Source of the DNA: Nocardioides conyzicola
GTDB lineage: Bacteria; Actinomycetota; Actinomycetes; Propionibacteriales; Nocardioidaceae
Assembly: GCF_039543825.1 (NCBI RefSeq)
Contig: NZ_BAABKM010000002.1
Span: forward strand, 2,884,133 to 2,948,132
Length of the DNA stretch: 64,000 nucleotides
Direction: 5' to 3'
Shown: positions 11,530 through 19,641 of the stretch, in pieces
How the letters are laid out: each line of letters begins with the position of its first letter
Position numbering within the stretch: position 1 is the first letter of the stretch
Translations under genes and position numbers: made by a program
Notes under the pieces: generated by a model
Database searches by the model: none
The model's input: only the letters and a program-made list of their open reading frames with translations
What the model was told of the DNA's origin: nothing

Positions 11530-13191
11530 GTGAGCACGAGTGCGGAGACCAGTGACGTCATCGTGGTGGGCGCCGGCCTGGCCGGTCTTGCCGCCGCGGC
11601 CGAGGTGGCGGACGCCGGCAAGAGCGTCCTCCTGCTGGACCAGGAGCCGGAGCAGTCCCTCGGCGGCCAGGCCTTCTGGAGCCTGGGCGGGCTGTTCTTC
11701 GTGGACAGCCCCGAGCAGCGCCGGATGGGCATCAAGGACTCCCGCGACCTCGCGATGCAGGACTGGCTGGGCAGCGCCCAGTTCGACCGCGAGGAGGACC
11801 GTTGGCCGCGCCGCTGGGCCGAGGCGTACGTCGACTTCGCGTCCGGCGAGAAGCGCGCGTGGCTGCGCGAGATGGGCCACCGGACCTTCCCGATCGTCGG
11901 CTGGGCCGAGCGCGGCGACGGCCGTGCCGACGGCCACGGCAACTCGGTCCCGCGCTTCCACATCACCTGGGGCACCGGCCCCGGCGTGGTCGACCCGTTC
12001 GAGCGGCGGGTGCGTGAGCACGCGGCGACCGGGCGCCTGCGCTTCGGCTTCCGGCACCAGGTGGACGACCTGCTGATCGAGGACGGCGCCGTGGTCGGCG
12101 TCCGCGGCACCCTGCTGGAGCCCTCCGCGATCGAGCGCGGCAAGGCCAGCAGCCGGGTCGCCGTCGGCGAGTTCGAGCTCCGTGCGCAGGCCGTGATCGT
12201 CACGAGCGGCGGCATCGGCGGCAACCACGACCTGGTCCGCAAGACCTGGCCCAAGCGGCTCGGCTCGCCCCCGAAGACGATGGTGGCCGGCGTCCCGGCC
12301 CACGTCGACGGGCGGATGCTCGGCATCACCGAGGCGGCCGGCGCCCGGGTCATCAACCCGGACCGGATGTGGCACTACGTCGAGGGCATCCGCAACTGGG
12401 ACCCGATCTGGGCCAACCACGGCATCCGGATCCTGCCCGGCCCGTCGTCCCTGTGGCTGGACGCGACCGGCAAGCGCCTGCCCGCGCCGTACTTCCCGGG
12501 CTTCGACACCCTCGGCACGCTGACCCACCTGCGGTCGACGGGCCACGACTACTCGTGGTTCGTGCTGACGCAGAAGATCATCGAGAAGGAGTTCGCCCTC
12601 TCGGGCTCCGAGCAGAACCCCGACCTCACCGGCAAGGACATCAAGCTCCTGCTCAGCCGGGTGAAGAAGGGAGCGCCGGGGCCGATCGAGGCGTTCAAGC
12701 AGCACGGCGACGACTTCGTCGTGGCGGACAACCTCGGAGACCTGGTGCGCGGCATGAACCAGGTCGGCGACAGGGCGATGATCGTCGAGGCCGAGCTGCG
12801 CGAGCTGATCGAGGCGCGCGACCGCGAGATCGACAACACCTTCACCAAGGACGCGCAGGTCACCGCGATCCGCGGCGCCCGTACCTACCGCGGCGACAAG
12901 CTGATCCGGGTCGCCACCCCGCACAAGCTGCTCGACCCGAAGGCCGGCCCCCTCATCGCCGTACGCCTCAACATCCTGACCCGCAAGACGCTCGGCGGCC
13001 TGGAGACCGACCTCGACGGCCGCTGCCTGACGTCCGACGGCACCCCGTTGCCCGGGCTGTACGCCGCGGGTGAGGTCAACGGCTTCGGCGGCGGCGGGAT
13101 GATGGGCTACAACGCCCTCGAGGGCACCTTCCTCGGTGGCTGTCTCTTCTCGGGGCGTACGGCGGGCCGCGCGGCCGCCCGGGCGGTCTGA
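11530..13191 (+). CDS. FAD-binding dehydrogenase (3-ketosteroid dehydrogenase/fumarate reductase-like)
   Basis: A 553-residue flavoprotein with an N-terminal dinucleotide-binding motif (VVGAGLAGLAAAAEVADAG), then LLLDQEP, and a C-terminal FAD-closing segment (GLYAAGEVNGFGGGGMMG). The arrangement matches the FAD_binding_2 family that includes ketosteroid dehydrogenases and fumarate-reductase flavoproteins; the LGGQAFWSLGG segment fits its FAD-binding dehydrogenase subgroup. The reaction is probably alkene formation or reduction on a cyclic or carboxylic substrate, but the substrate is unknown. The GTG at 11530 gives a compact N-terminus before the FAD motif. It diverges from the MFS transporter. 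Confidence 0.8.
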   Translation: MSTSAETSDVIVVGAGLAGLAAAAEVADAGKSVLLLDQEPEQSLGGQAFWSLGGLFFVDSPEQRRMGIKDSRDLAMQDWLGSAQFDREEDRWPRRWAEAYVDFASGEKRAWLREMGHRTFPIVGWAERGDGRADGHGNSVPRFHITWGTGPGVVDPFERRVREHAATGRLRFGFRHQVDDLLIEDGAVVGVRGTLLEPSAIERGKASSRVAVGEFELRAQAVIVTSGGIGGNHDLVRKTWPKRLGSPPKTMVAGVPAHVDGRMLGITEAAGARVINPDRMWHYVEGIRNWDPIWANHGIRILPGPSSLWLDATGKRLPAPYFPGFDTLGTLTHLRSTGHDYSWFVLTQKIIEKEFALSGSEQNPDLTGKDIKLLLSRVKKGAPGPIEAFKQHGDDFVVADNLGDLVRGMNQVGDRAMIVEAELRELIEARDREIDNTFTKDAQVTAIRGARTYRGDKLIRVATPHKLLDPKAGPLIAVRLNILTRKTLGGLETDLDGRCLTSDGTPLPGLYAAGEVNGFGGGGMMGYNALEGTFLGGCLFSGRTAGRAAARAV

Positions 13192-13204
13192 GCCGGTCCG
13201 TCGC

Positions 13205-13528
13205 TCAGTGCGCGCCGGTCAGGTTGAGGCCGACGACGCCGGCGACGATCAGAGCCAGGGAGGCCGCCTTGACCCAGGTGAAGGACTCGCCGAGGAAGAC
13301 CAGCCCGACGACGGCCACGAGCGCCGTGCCGGCTCCGGCCCAGATCGCGTAGGTCACCGACACCGGCAGGGTCCGCACGATCACCGTGAGCAGCCAGATC
13401 GACCCCGCGTAGCCGGCGACGACGAGCACCGTCCAGCCGGGCGACGTGAAGCCGTCGGTCCGCGGGAGCAGGGCGGTGGCGACGACCTCGACGACGATGG
13501 CGAGGCCGAGGAGCACTGCGGTGAGCAC
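13205..13528 (-). CDS. Small multidrug resistance (SMR) family efflux protein
   Basis: A 107-residue, four-helix protein of the EmrE/SugE family. The membrane-embedded acidic residue is present in the first helix (IVVEVVAT, Glu14), and the segments SVTYAIWAGAGTAL and GLVFLGESF match the family. Such proteins work as antiparallel dimers, exchanging protons for cationic compounds or guanidinium. The GTG start has GAAAGG at good spacing. It diverges from a TetR regulator with two matching operators between them, so induction by an exported compound is likely. Confidence 0.9.
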   Translation of the reverse strand: MLTAVLLGLAIVVEVVATALLPRTDGFTSPGWTVLVVAGYAGSIWLLTVIVRTLPVSVTYAIWAGAGTALVAVVGLVFLGESFTWVKAASLALIVAGVVGLNLTGAH

Positions 13529-13550
13529 GATCTGAACCTTTCGAGACGAC

Positions 13551-13593
13551 GTAGCAGTCGCTACGTTTCGAGATCAAATGTAGCACTCGCTAC
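13551..13593. promoter_or_regulatory. Two operators in the SMR/tetR divergent promoter
   Basis: GTAGC-AGTC-GCTAC at 13551-13564 and GTAGC-ACTC-GCTAC at 13580-13593 are two 14-bp inverted repeats 29 bp apart. The second overlaps the -10 box TACGCT (13591-13596) of tetR. The first overlaps the likely -10 of the SMR gene, downstream of TTGATC (reverse strand, 13577-13572). The layout fits repression of both genes by the adjacent TetR protein. Confidence 0.75.
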
Positions 13594-13602
13594 GCTGGTC
13601 GG

Positions 13603-14151
13603 GTGAACCGTCGCGACGAGCTGCTGGACCAGGTCACCGACCACGTCCTCGAGCACGGGCTCATCGGGCTGACCCTGCGCCCGCTCGCAGCGGCGATCGG
13701 CACCAGCGACCGGATGCTCATCTACCACTTCGGCAGCCGTGACGGGCTGGTGTCGGCGGTCGTCGCCTGCGCGGGGGACCGCAGCGTCGTCGCCGTCGAC
13801 GCGCTCCCCGCTGCCAGGTCGGTCAGGGCCGCGGTGAACGCCCTCTGGGCGGCGTACGGGACCGCACCGCTCAACGGGTGCATGGACCTCTACGTGCAGG
13901 CGGCCGCCACCGGGCTGTTCGGCAGCGAGCCCTACCTCAGCGAGGCGCGCGCCAGCAACGCGCGCTGGGCCGCCGCGCTCGGCGACTACCTCGTGCGCAG
14001 CGGTGCCCCGCGTCGGAGGGCGGGCCGGATCGTCACGCTGGTCGACTCGGCGCTCTACGGCTTCCACCTCGACCTCGCCACCGACCGCCCCGACGAGCTG
14101 GCGCGGGGCGTCGACGACCTGGCCGTGGCCGCCCAGCGGCTGGCGGACTGA
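13603..14151 (+). CDS. TetR-family transcriptional regulator
   Basis: A 182-residue regulator. The N-terminal helix-turn-helix is visible in LTLRPLAAAIGTSDRMLIYHFGSRDGLV (positions about 26-53), with the ..YHFGSRDGL recognition-helix end typical of TetR. The C-terminal ligand domain is not specific. The GTG start lies six bases after TACGCT, without a ribosome binding site, so the transcript is probably leaderless. It is divergent from the SMR efflux gene and the two operators between them are its likely targets, including its own promoter. Confidence 0.88.
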   Translation: MNRRDELLDQVTDHVLEHGLIGLTLRPLAAAIGTSDRMLIYHFGSRDGLVSAVVACAGDRSVVAVDALPAARSVRAAVNALWAAYGTAPLNGCMDLYVQAAATGLFGSEPYLSEARASNARWAAALGDYLVRSGAPRRRAGRIVTLVDSALYGFHLDLATDRPDELARGVDDLAVAAQRLAD

Positions 14152-14175
14152 CGCGACCGGCAGGCGGTGGACTGC

Positions 14176-14703
14176 TCAGGCGTCCGGCGTGGCCGCTCGG
14201 CGTCGCCGGGACGTGGTCGACCGCGGCGGCCGGGCGCGCATCCGCTCGAGCACCGGCTCCAGCAGCGCGGTGAGGGCCGTGACGTCGTCGTCCGAGAGGG
14301 TGGCGAAGAGCAGGTCGCGCAGCACCTCGACGTGTCCGGGCAGGGCCTCGGTCAGCCGGGTCCGGCCGGCGGCGGTGATCGTCAGCGTGACGCCCCGGTC
14401 GTCGTCGGGCGACGGGCTGCGCTCGACCCAGCCCGCCTTCTCCATCTGGCCCGCCTGGTAGGTCAGCCCGCTGCGGCTGTAGACGACCTCGTCGGCGAGC
14501 TCGGTCATGCGCAGGCTGCCGGTGGGGGAGTCCAGCCCGAGGCGGGCCAGCACCTTGAACTGCACGTAGGTCAGGTCGGCGGCCTCGCGCAGCTGCTGCT
14601 CGACGTGGTGCCGCAGCAGGCCCGCCACGTCCATCAGCCCGAAGTAGGCGCGCAGCTGGGACTCGTCGAGGGGGAGGTCGTCGTACGGCTCGGCGAAGGT
14701 CAC
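14176..14703 (-). CDS. MarR-family transcriptional regulator
   Basis: A 175-residue winged-helix regulator. The core includes YVQFKVLARLG, then GSLRMTELADEVVYSRSGLTYQAGQMEKAGWV (recognition helix), and the wing DDRGVTLTITAAGRTRL, all diagnostic of MarR. The GTG start is six bases after TAGGGT (reverse strand 14715-14710), again a leaderless layout. Three palindromes lie between it and the divergent NADP oxidoreductase gene, which it probably represses along with itself until an electrophile or phenolic ligand is bound; the ligand is inferred only from the family. Confidence 0.88.
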   Translation of the reverse strand: MTFAEPYDDLPLDESQLRAYFGLMDVAGLLRHHVEQQLREAADLTYVQFKVLARLGLDSPTGSLRMTELADEVVYSRSGLTYQAGQMEKAGWVERSPSPDDDRGVTLTITAAGRTRLTEALPGHVEVLRDLLFATLSDDDVTALTALLEPVLERMRARPPRSTTSRRRRAATPDA

Positions 14704-14718
14704 GCCTGCACCCTACGG

Positions 14719-14796
14719 TCGAATGTTCACATTCGAAACACTTGCTTCGAATTCAAAGCACGAGTACCGTCGGACATGTGCTTCGGATTCGAAGCA
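14719..14796. promoter_or_regulatory. Three palindromic MarR operators
   Basis: TCGAATGTTCACATTCGA (14719-14736, 7-bp arms), TGCTTCGAATTCAAAGCA (14743-14760, one mismatched pair) and TGCTTCGGATTCGAAGCA (14779-14796, one mismatched pair) lie in the marR/oxidoreductase divergent region, with centres 24 and 36 bp apart. The last two clearly share one sequence; the first shares the TCGAAT core. Autoregulation by the adjacent MarR is the simplest reading. Confidence 0.72.
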
Positions 14797-14822
14797 TCTG
14801 GAACCCACTGAAGGAGCAGACC

Positions 14823-15770
14823 ATGAAGGCGATCCGATTCCACGAGTACGGCGACCCGGAGGTGCTGCGCCTCGACGAGGTCGACCTGCCGCAGCCCGGG
14901 ACGGGCCAGGTGCGGGTGCGCGTCGCCGCCACGTCGTTCAACGGCGTCGACGGCAACATCCGGGCCGGGCGCATGCAGGGCCCGATGCCCATGGCGCTGC
15001 CGCACGTCCCCGGCCTCGACGTGGCCGGCACCGTCGACGCGCTCGGCGAGGGCGTCGAGACGCTGGCAGTGGGCGACCGCGTCATCGGGTTCCTGCCCTT
15101 CGGTGACGACGGTGCCACGGCCGAGTACGTCGTGGCGGCAGCCGACGGCCTCGCCGCCGCCCCGACCTCCATCCCGCTCGCCGACGCGGCCGCCCTGCCC
15201 GTGGTCGGGCTCACCGCCTGGCAGGCGCTCTTCGAGCACGGCGACCTCCAGGCGGGGCAGCGGATCCTCGTCAACGGTGCCAGCGGCGCCGTGGGTGGCT
15301 ATGCCGTCCAGCTGGCCAAGGCGGCGGGCGCGCACGTCATCGCCACCGCGAGTCCCCGCACCCGCGGGCAGGTCGAGAAGCAGGGGGCGGACGAGGTCGT
15401 CGACCACACCTCCGGGGACGTGAGCACCTCGGTCCGCGAGCCGGTCGACGCGCTGCTCAACCTGGCCCCGGTCAGTCCCGACCAGCTCAGTGCGCTCGCC
15501 GGCGTCGTCCGCGACGGCGGGGTCATCGTCAACACCACGGTCTGGATGCCGGCCCCGTCCGACGAGAGCCGCGGCGTGCGCGGCATCGACCTGTACGTCC
15601 GCAGCGACGCCACCCAGCTCGCCGAGCTGGCCGCCCGGGTCGACCGGGGTGAGCTCACGGTCGACATCGCCGAGCGCGTCCCGATGACGGACCTGGCGTC
15701 CGTCCACACCCGTGCCGCGGACGGCACGCTCGGCGGCAAGGTCATCGTCCTGCCGACGCTGGACCGGTGA
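14823..15770 (+). CDS. NADP-dependent quinone oxidoreductase-like protein (zinc-independent MDR)
   Basis: A 315-residue medium-chain reductase. It starts MKAIRFHEYGDPEVLRL, has the domain junction PHVPGLDVAGTV, the family segment ALPVVGLTAWQALFEHG, and the Rossmann motif NGASGAVGGYAVQLAKAAGA. Zinc-ligand cysteines are absent, placing it with the quinone oxidoreductase branch, which reduces quinones or enones with NADPH. The ATG has GAAGGAG seven bases upstream. Control by the divergent MarR across three operators suggests an electrophile or oxidant stress response. Confidence 0.85.
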   Translation: MKAIRFHEYGDPEVLRLDEVDLPQPGTGQVRVRVAATSFNGVDGNIRAGRMQGPMPMALPHVPGLDVAGTVDALGEGVETLAVGDRVIGFLPFGDDGATAEYVVAAADGLAAAPTSIPLADAAALPVVGLTAWQALFEHGDLQAGQRILVNGASGAVGGYAVQLAKAAGAHVIATASPRTRGQVEKQGADEVVDHTSGDVSTSVREPVDALLNLAPVSPDQLSALAGVVRDGGVIVNTTVWMPAPSDESRGVRGIDLYVRSDATQLAELAARVDRGELTVDIAERVPMTDLASVHTRAADGTLGGKVIVLPTLDR

Positions 15771-15796
15771 CCCCACCGCAACACTGAGCGGCCACA

Positions 15797-16501
15797 ATGG
15801 CGGCCGTGACCGACCGCCTCGCCGCCGTACCCCTCGAGCGCATGCACCTGTGGCTGATGCTCGTGCTGACCTTCACCACGGGGATCGTGGACGCCGTCGG
15901 CTACCTCGGCCTCGACAAGGTCTTCACCGGCAACATGACCGGCAACGTGGTGATCCTCGGCATGGCGCTCGCCGGCGCGGCCGGCCTGCCGATCGTCGGC
16001 CCGGTCCTGGCGCTGCTCGGCTTCATGGCCGGTGCCGCGCTCGGCGGCCGGCTGCTGCGCCGGGCCGGCGGCGCCTGGACGCACCTGACCACCGGCCTCT
16101 TCGCCGGTGTCGGCGTGCTGATGCTCGCGCTGGCGGTCACGCTCATGGTGGCGGGCGAGGACCCGGAGCGTTGGCTCGCGCTGATCGTGACCACGCTGCT
16201 CGGTGGGGCGATGGGGGCCCAGGCGGCGACGGCGCGGTTCATCGCGGTCAAGGACGTCACCACCGTGGTCGTGACGTCCACGATCACCGGTCTGGCCGCC
16301 GACTCGGCGCTCGGCGGCGGCAAGGGCAGCGGCAGCGGGCGCCGCGCCCTCGCCGTGGTGCTGATCCTCGCCGGAGCCGCCGTCGGTGCGGCCCTGCTGC
16401 GCTGGCACACCGGAGCGGGCCTGGTGCTCGCGGGCGTGATCGTGCTGGTGGCCACCGTGGTCGGCTCCCTGCACGCGCAGGCCCACGTCCGCGTCGGCTG
16501 A
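15797..16501 (+). CDS. DUF1275 (YoaK) family membrane protein
   Basis: A 234-residue protein with about six membrane helices. The family hallmark GIVDAVGYLGLDKVFTGNMTGN is in the first third, and a glycine-rich loop (LGGGKGSGSGRR) precedes the last two helices. The biochemical role of the family is not established. It begins 26 bp after the upstream oxidoreductase stop and may be co-transcribed. The ATG at 15797 has only a weak GAGCGG upstream; a GTG at 15806 is an alternative start. Confidence 0.8.
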   Translation: MAAVTDRLAAVPLERMHLWLMLVLTFTTGIVDAVGYLGLDKVFTGNMTGNVVILGMALAGAAGLPIVGPVLALLGFMAGAALGGRLLRRAGGAWTHLTTGLFAGVGVLMLALAVTLMVAGEDPERWLALIVTTLLGGAMGAQAATARFIAVKDVTTVVVTSTITGLAADSALGGGKGSGSGRRALAVVLILAGAAVGAALLRWHTGAGLVLAGVIVLVATVVGSLHAQAHVRVG

Positions 16502-16511
16502 TCCGGTCGGG

Positions 16512-17186
16512 TCAGGCCGGTCGGGGGACCCGCTTCACGAGCCGGCCGATCTTGTCGATCCGGTGCTCGGGGTTGCCGTACCGGTCCGTCCAGTAGTTGC
16601 CGCGGGCGTGGTCCTCCGGGGTCGCGCAGGTGGAGATGGTGATGTAGGCGTGGTGCGGCTTCTTGCCGGGCTTGCCCGGCACCGCCGCCCGCTGGGCCCG
16701 CAGCGACTTCGCCGACCGGAAGGAGACCCACCGGGTCCCGACGATGCGGTAGACGTAGCGCCACTTGCCCATGTCGACCAGCACCCGGTCCCCCTTGCGC
16801 AGCGACGGGGTGTTGTGGAAGATCCCGCCGTGCGACGTCCGGTGCGCGGCGACCTGGTAGTTGCCGAGCCCGCCCGGACCGGTGCCACCCTCGGGTCCGT
16901 GGGAGCTGGCCGCGATGCCCCGGTTCTGGATTTTCGTCCCCGGCCCGTCGTCGGTCTTGCCGCGGTAGGCGACGACGAGCAGGCGGTGGATCCGGGGGAG
17001 CTTCGGGATCGTGAGCCGCGCGTTGTAGGGCTTGCCGCTGCTGTAGTGCGGCTCCCGGGTCTCGTGCGGTGCGGCCTGGGCGACGCTCGGCGTACCGACC
17101 AGGACGCTGGCGACCGCGGCCACCACCCCGATCGCGATCCGGTGGGGAGTCAGGTGCATACGGGGCTCGTACCCACCCCGCGACAC
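16512..17186 (-). CDS. Class E-like sortase
   Basis: A 224-residue secreted or membrane-anchored transpeptidase. After an N-terminal hydrophobic segment ending PSVAQAAP come the catalytic His in VAAHRTSHG, the Cys in STCATPEDH and the Arg in NPEHRIDKIG, completing the sortase His-Cys-Arg triad. The housekeeping class E/F enzymes of high-GC actinobacteria attach LAXTG-type surface proteins, and this protein fits their size. I chose the GTG at 17186 because GGGAAGG sits seven bases upstream; an ATG at 17159 would give the same mature protein. No sorting-signal substrate was recognised nearby. Confidence 0.85.
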   Translation of the reverse strand: MSRGGYEPRMHLTPHRIAIGVVAAVASVLVGTPSVAQAAPHETREPHYSSGKPYNARLTIPKLPRIHRLLVVAYRGKTDDGPGTKIQNRGIAASSHGPEGGTGPGGLGNYQVAAHRTSHGGIFHNTPSLRKGDRVLVDMGKWRYVYRIVGTRWVSFRSAKSLRAQRAAVPGKPGKKPHHAYITISTCATPEDHARGNYWTDRYGNPEHRIDKIGRLVKRVPRPA

Positions 17187-17211
17187 CGAGAACCTTCCCG
17201 GGCCGCCCGCG

Positions 17212-18012
17212 CTAGCGGTCGGCGCTGAGCCCGAACCGCGTCAGCACCAGGCTCTCGCAGAGCTGGGCCACCATGTAGAGGACGACCGACACCAGGGTGA
17301 CGACCACGAGGAGCGCCCAGACCAGGTCGTACTGGTAGAGCGCGAGCGCCTGGTTGATCGCCTTCCCGACGCTGTCCGGGGTCGTGTAGAACTCGGCGAT
17401 CAGCGCACCGGTGACCGCGCCCGGCACCGAGATCCGGATCGCGGCGAAGACGGACGGGACCGCCGTCGGGTAGGCGACGCGACGCAGCACGTCCCAGGTC
17501 GAGCCGCCGTACACGTGCACGACGTCGCTCATCTGCGCGGTGACCGAGCGCAGCCCGTAGGAGATGGTCACCAGCGCCGGGAAGAACACCACGATCCCGC
17601 TCATCACCGCCACGGTCGCGAAGCCGTTGCCGAAGACGAGGGTGATGATCGGCGCCAGCGCGACCAGCGGGACGGTGCGCACGATCATCGCGACCGGCAT
17701 GGTCGCCGCCTCGACACCGCGGGAGAGGTACGTCGCGGTCGCGACCGTGGTCGCCGCCACCAGGCCCGCCACGAAGCCGATGCCGGCGTCGAGGAGGGTC
17801 TGCCACAGCGGGTGGAGGACGGAGGACCGGTTGTCGGACGCGCCCTTGTCGCTGAAGAGGAAGTGGAGGACGTCGCTCGGCCTGCGGACCACCAGGGGGC
17901 TCACGTCGGAGACCTCGAGGATGACCAGCCAGAGCACGACCAGGCAGGCCAGCACGAAGAGCAGGTTGAGCAGCGGCCGGACCGCCGGCCGGAGGAGCTC
18001 GAGGGCCTTCAT
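17212..18012 (-). CDS. ABC transporter permease (NitT/TauT type), second permease
   Basis: A 266-residue inner-membrane permease with six helices and the BPD_transp_1 domain. The EAA-type loop that contacts the ATPase is visible in VHVYGGSTWDVLRRVAYPTAVP followed by FAAIRISVPGAVTGALIAEF, characteristic of SsuC/TauC/ThiX. Last gene of the four-gene importer. Its ATG overlaps the stop of the preceding permease by one base (TGATG at 18010-18014). Two different permeases imply a heterodimeric channel, as in some pyrimidine and vitamin-precursor importers. Substrate is discussed with the binding protein. Confidence 0.88.
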   Translation of the reverse strand: MKALELLRPAVRPLLNLLFVLACLVVLWLVILEVSDVSPLVVRRPSDVLHFLFSDKGASDNRSSVLHPLWQTLLDAGIGFVAGLVAATTVATATYLSRGVEAATMPVAMIVRTVPLVALAPIITLVFGNGFATVAVMSGIVVFFPALVTISYGLRSVTAQMSDVVHVYGGSTWDVLRRVAYPTAVPSVFAAIRISVPGAVTGALIAEFYTTPDSVGKAINQALALYQYDLVWALLVVVTLVSVVLYMVAQLCESLVLTRFGLSADR

Positions 18013-18800
18013 CACGGGGTTCCCTTCGACCAGGGAGTGACGGCCCGACCCATCAGCCCGATGATGAAGTAGGCGAGGCCGGAGACGATCGCGCAGCTGA
18101 ACCCGAGGGTCCACACCAGCGCGGTCTCGCGGTTGTTCTGGGCGAGGTAGAGCGACGGGCCGACCCCGATGACGAGGTGCTTGTCGAAGTACTCGCCCAG
18201 CAGGGCGCCCAGGAACGCAGCGGGCGCTGCGATCTGGAGCGTGGTGAAGAGCGCGGGCAGCGAGGCGATCACCCGGACGCGGGTGAACTGCTGCCACCGG
18301 CTGCCGCCGTACACCTCGACCACGTCCAGGCTGGTCTGGTCGGCGGAGCGGAAGCCGAGCACGGCGCCGACGACGGTGGTGAAGATGACCGAGATCGCGG
18401 CCAGGTCGGTCGCGGTGGCGGACGTGCCGCCCTCGACCGGGATGTCGTTGACGACGATCAGGATCGGCGCGAGCACGACGATGGGCAGGCAGTAGGTGAT
18501 CACCGCGAACTGCATGATCACCGGCGCCAGCCGCGGCACCAGCATCACGACCACCGCGAGCACCAGGGCGATGGCGACGCCGTACAGGTAGCCCTTCGCG
18601 GCCTCCTCGAGGGTGACCGAGAAGATCTTGCGGTAGTAGCCGAAGCCGCGCTCGTGGAACTTGTCGACGACGTCGACCGGCGTCGGGATCTGGTGGCCGG
18701 CGAGGAACGTGGTCGCCGCCAGCCACCAGAACGCGAGCAGCACGACGATGCCGAGCACGCCGACCCCGATGGTGTGCAGCCGCTCTCGGGAGAGACGCAT
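18012..18800 (-). CDS. ABC transporter permease (NitT/TauT type), first permease
   Basis: A 262-residue permease with six hydrophobic segments. The coupling loop reads VEVYGGSRWQQFTRVRVIASLP followed by FTTLQIAAPAAFLGALLGEYF, the NitT/TauT permease pattern. It is homologous but not identical to the next permease, so the channel is probably a heterodimer. The ATG overlaps the upstream ATPase stop by one base, and its own stop overlaps the next start in the same way, giving tight translational coupling through the operon. Confidence 0.88.
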   Translation of the reverse strand: MRLSRERLHTIGVGVLGIVVLLAFWWLAATTFLAGHQIPTPVDVVDKFHERGFGYYRKIFSVTLEEAAKGYLYGVAIALVLAVVVMLVPRLAPVIMQFAVITYCLPIVVLAPILIVVNDIPVEGGTSATATDLAAISVIFTTVVGAVLGFRSADQTSLDVVEVYGGSRWQQFTRVRVIASLPALFTTLQIAAPAAFLGALLGEYFDKHLVIGVGPSLYLAQNNRETALVWTLGFSCAIVSGLAYFIIGLMGRAVTPWSKGTP

Positions 18801-19627
18801 CAGCTGTTCTCCTCCACGGCGGCCCCGCCCGCACCGAAGAGCAGCTCGGAGGCCTGGTCGTGCAGGGCGTGGAACTCCGGTGTCCGCATCATCTCGCGCG
18901 TCCGCGGCCGGGGGAGGTCGACCGTGATGATCTCCTTGACCCGACCGGGCCGAGGGCTCATCACCGCCACCTCGTCGGAGAGGAAGATCGCCTCGCTGAT
19001 GCCGTGCGTGACCATCAGCGTGGTGGCGGGCTTCTCCGTCCAGATCCGGAGCAGCTCGAGGTTGAGCCGCTGCCGCGTCATGTCGTCGAGGGCGCCGAAG
19101 GGCTCGTCGAGCAGCAGCACGCTCGGCTTGACCACCAGGGAACGGGCGATCGACACGCGCTGCCGCATGCCGCCCGAGAGCTGCCCGGGCTTGGCCTTCT
19201 CGAAGCCTTCGAGGCCGACGAGCTTGATCAGCTCCTTGACCAGGGCCTCGTCCGGCTTCGTGCCGGAGACCTGGAACGGCAGCCGGATGTTGGACTCCAC
19301 GCTGCGCCAGGGGAGCAGGGCGGAGTCCTGGAAGGCGATGCCGAGCTCGTGGTCGCGGCGCAGCTCGTGCGGCGTCTTGCCGTCGACGATGGCGGTGCCC
19401 GAGGTCGCCTCCTCGAGCCCGGCGAGGATCCGCAGGATCGTGGACTTGCCGCAGCCCGAGGGGCCGAGGAGCGAGAGGAAGCTGCCCTTGTCGGTGTAGA
19501 GGGTGGTGTCCTGGAGGGCCTCCACCTTCTTGCGGCCGACCGAGAACGTCTTGCTGAGGCTGTCGATCCTGACGCCGGTGCCAGTGCTGGCCGGCACCGG
19601 CGTCAGGGATTCGTCGTGGAGTGTCAC
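18800..19627 (-). CDS. ABC transporter ATP-binding protein (SsuB/TauB-like)
   Basis: A 275-residue ATPase. All functional motifs are intact: Walker [11 protein letters not shown]-loop FQDSALLPW, signature [12 protein letters not shown], Walker [14 protein letters not shown] and switch His in VTHGISEA. This set and length match the nitrate/taurine/aliphatic sulfonate/pyrimidine-precursor importers. A GTG start lies 14 bp after the binding-protein stop. It energises the two downstream permeases. Confidence 0.9.
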   Translation of the reverse strand: MTLHDESLTPVPASTGTGVRIDSLSKTFSVGRKKVEALQDTTLYTDKGSFLSLLGPSGCGKSTILRILAGLEEATSGTAIVDGKTPHELRRDHELGIAFQDSALLPWRSVESNIRLPFQVSGTKPDEALVKELIKLVGLEGFEKAKPGQLSGGMRQRVSIARSLVVKPSVLLLDEPFGALDDMTRQRLNLELLRIWTEKPATTLMVTHGISEAIFLSDEVAVMSPRPGRVKEIITVDLPRPRTREMMRTPEFHALHDQASELLFGAGGAAVEENS

Positions 19628-19641
19628 GAGTTCGTCGTACC

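Noticed and set aside
17212..18834. Single 540-residue fused permease
   Set aside because: The first half is out of frame with the real permease at 18012-18800; the two permeases are separate, with a one-base overlap.
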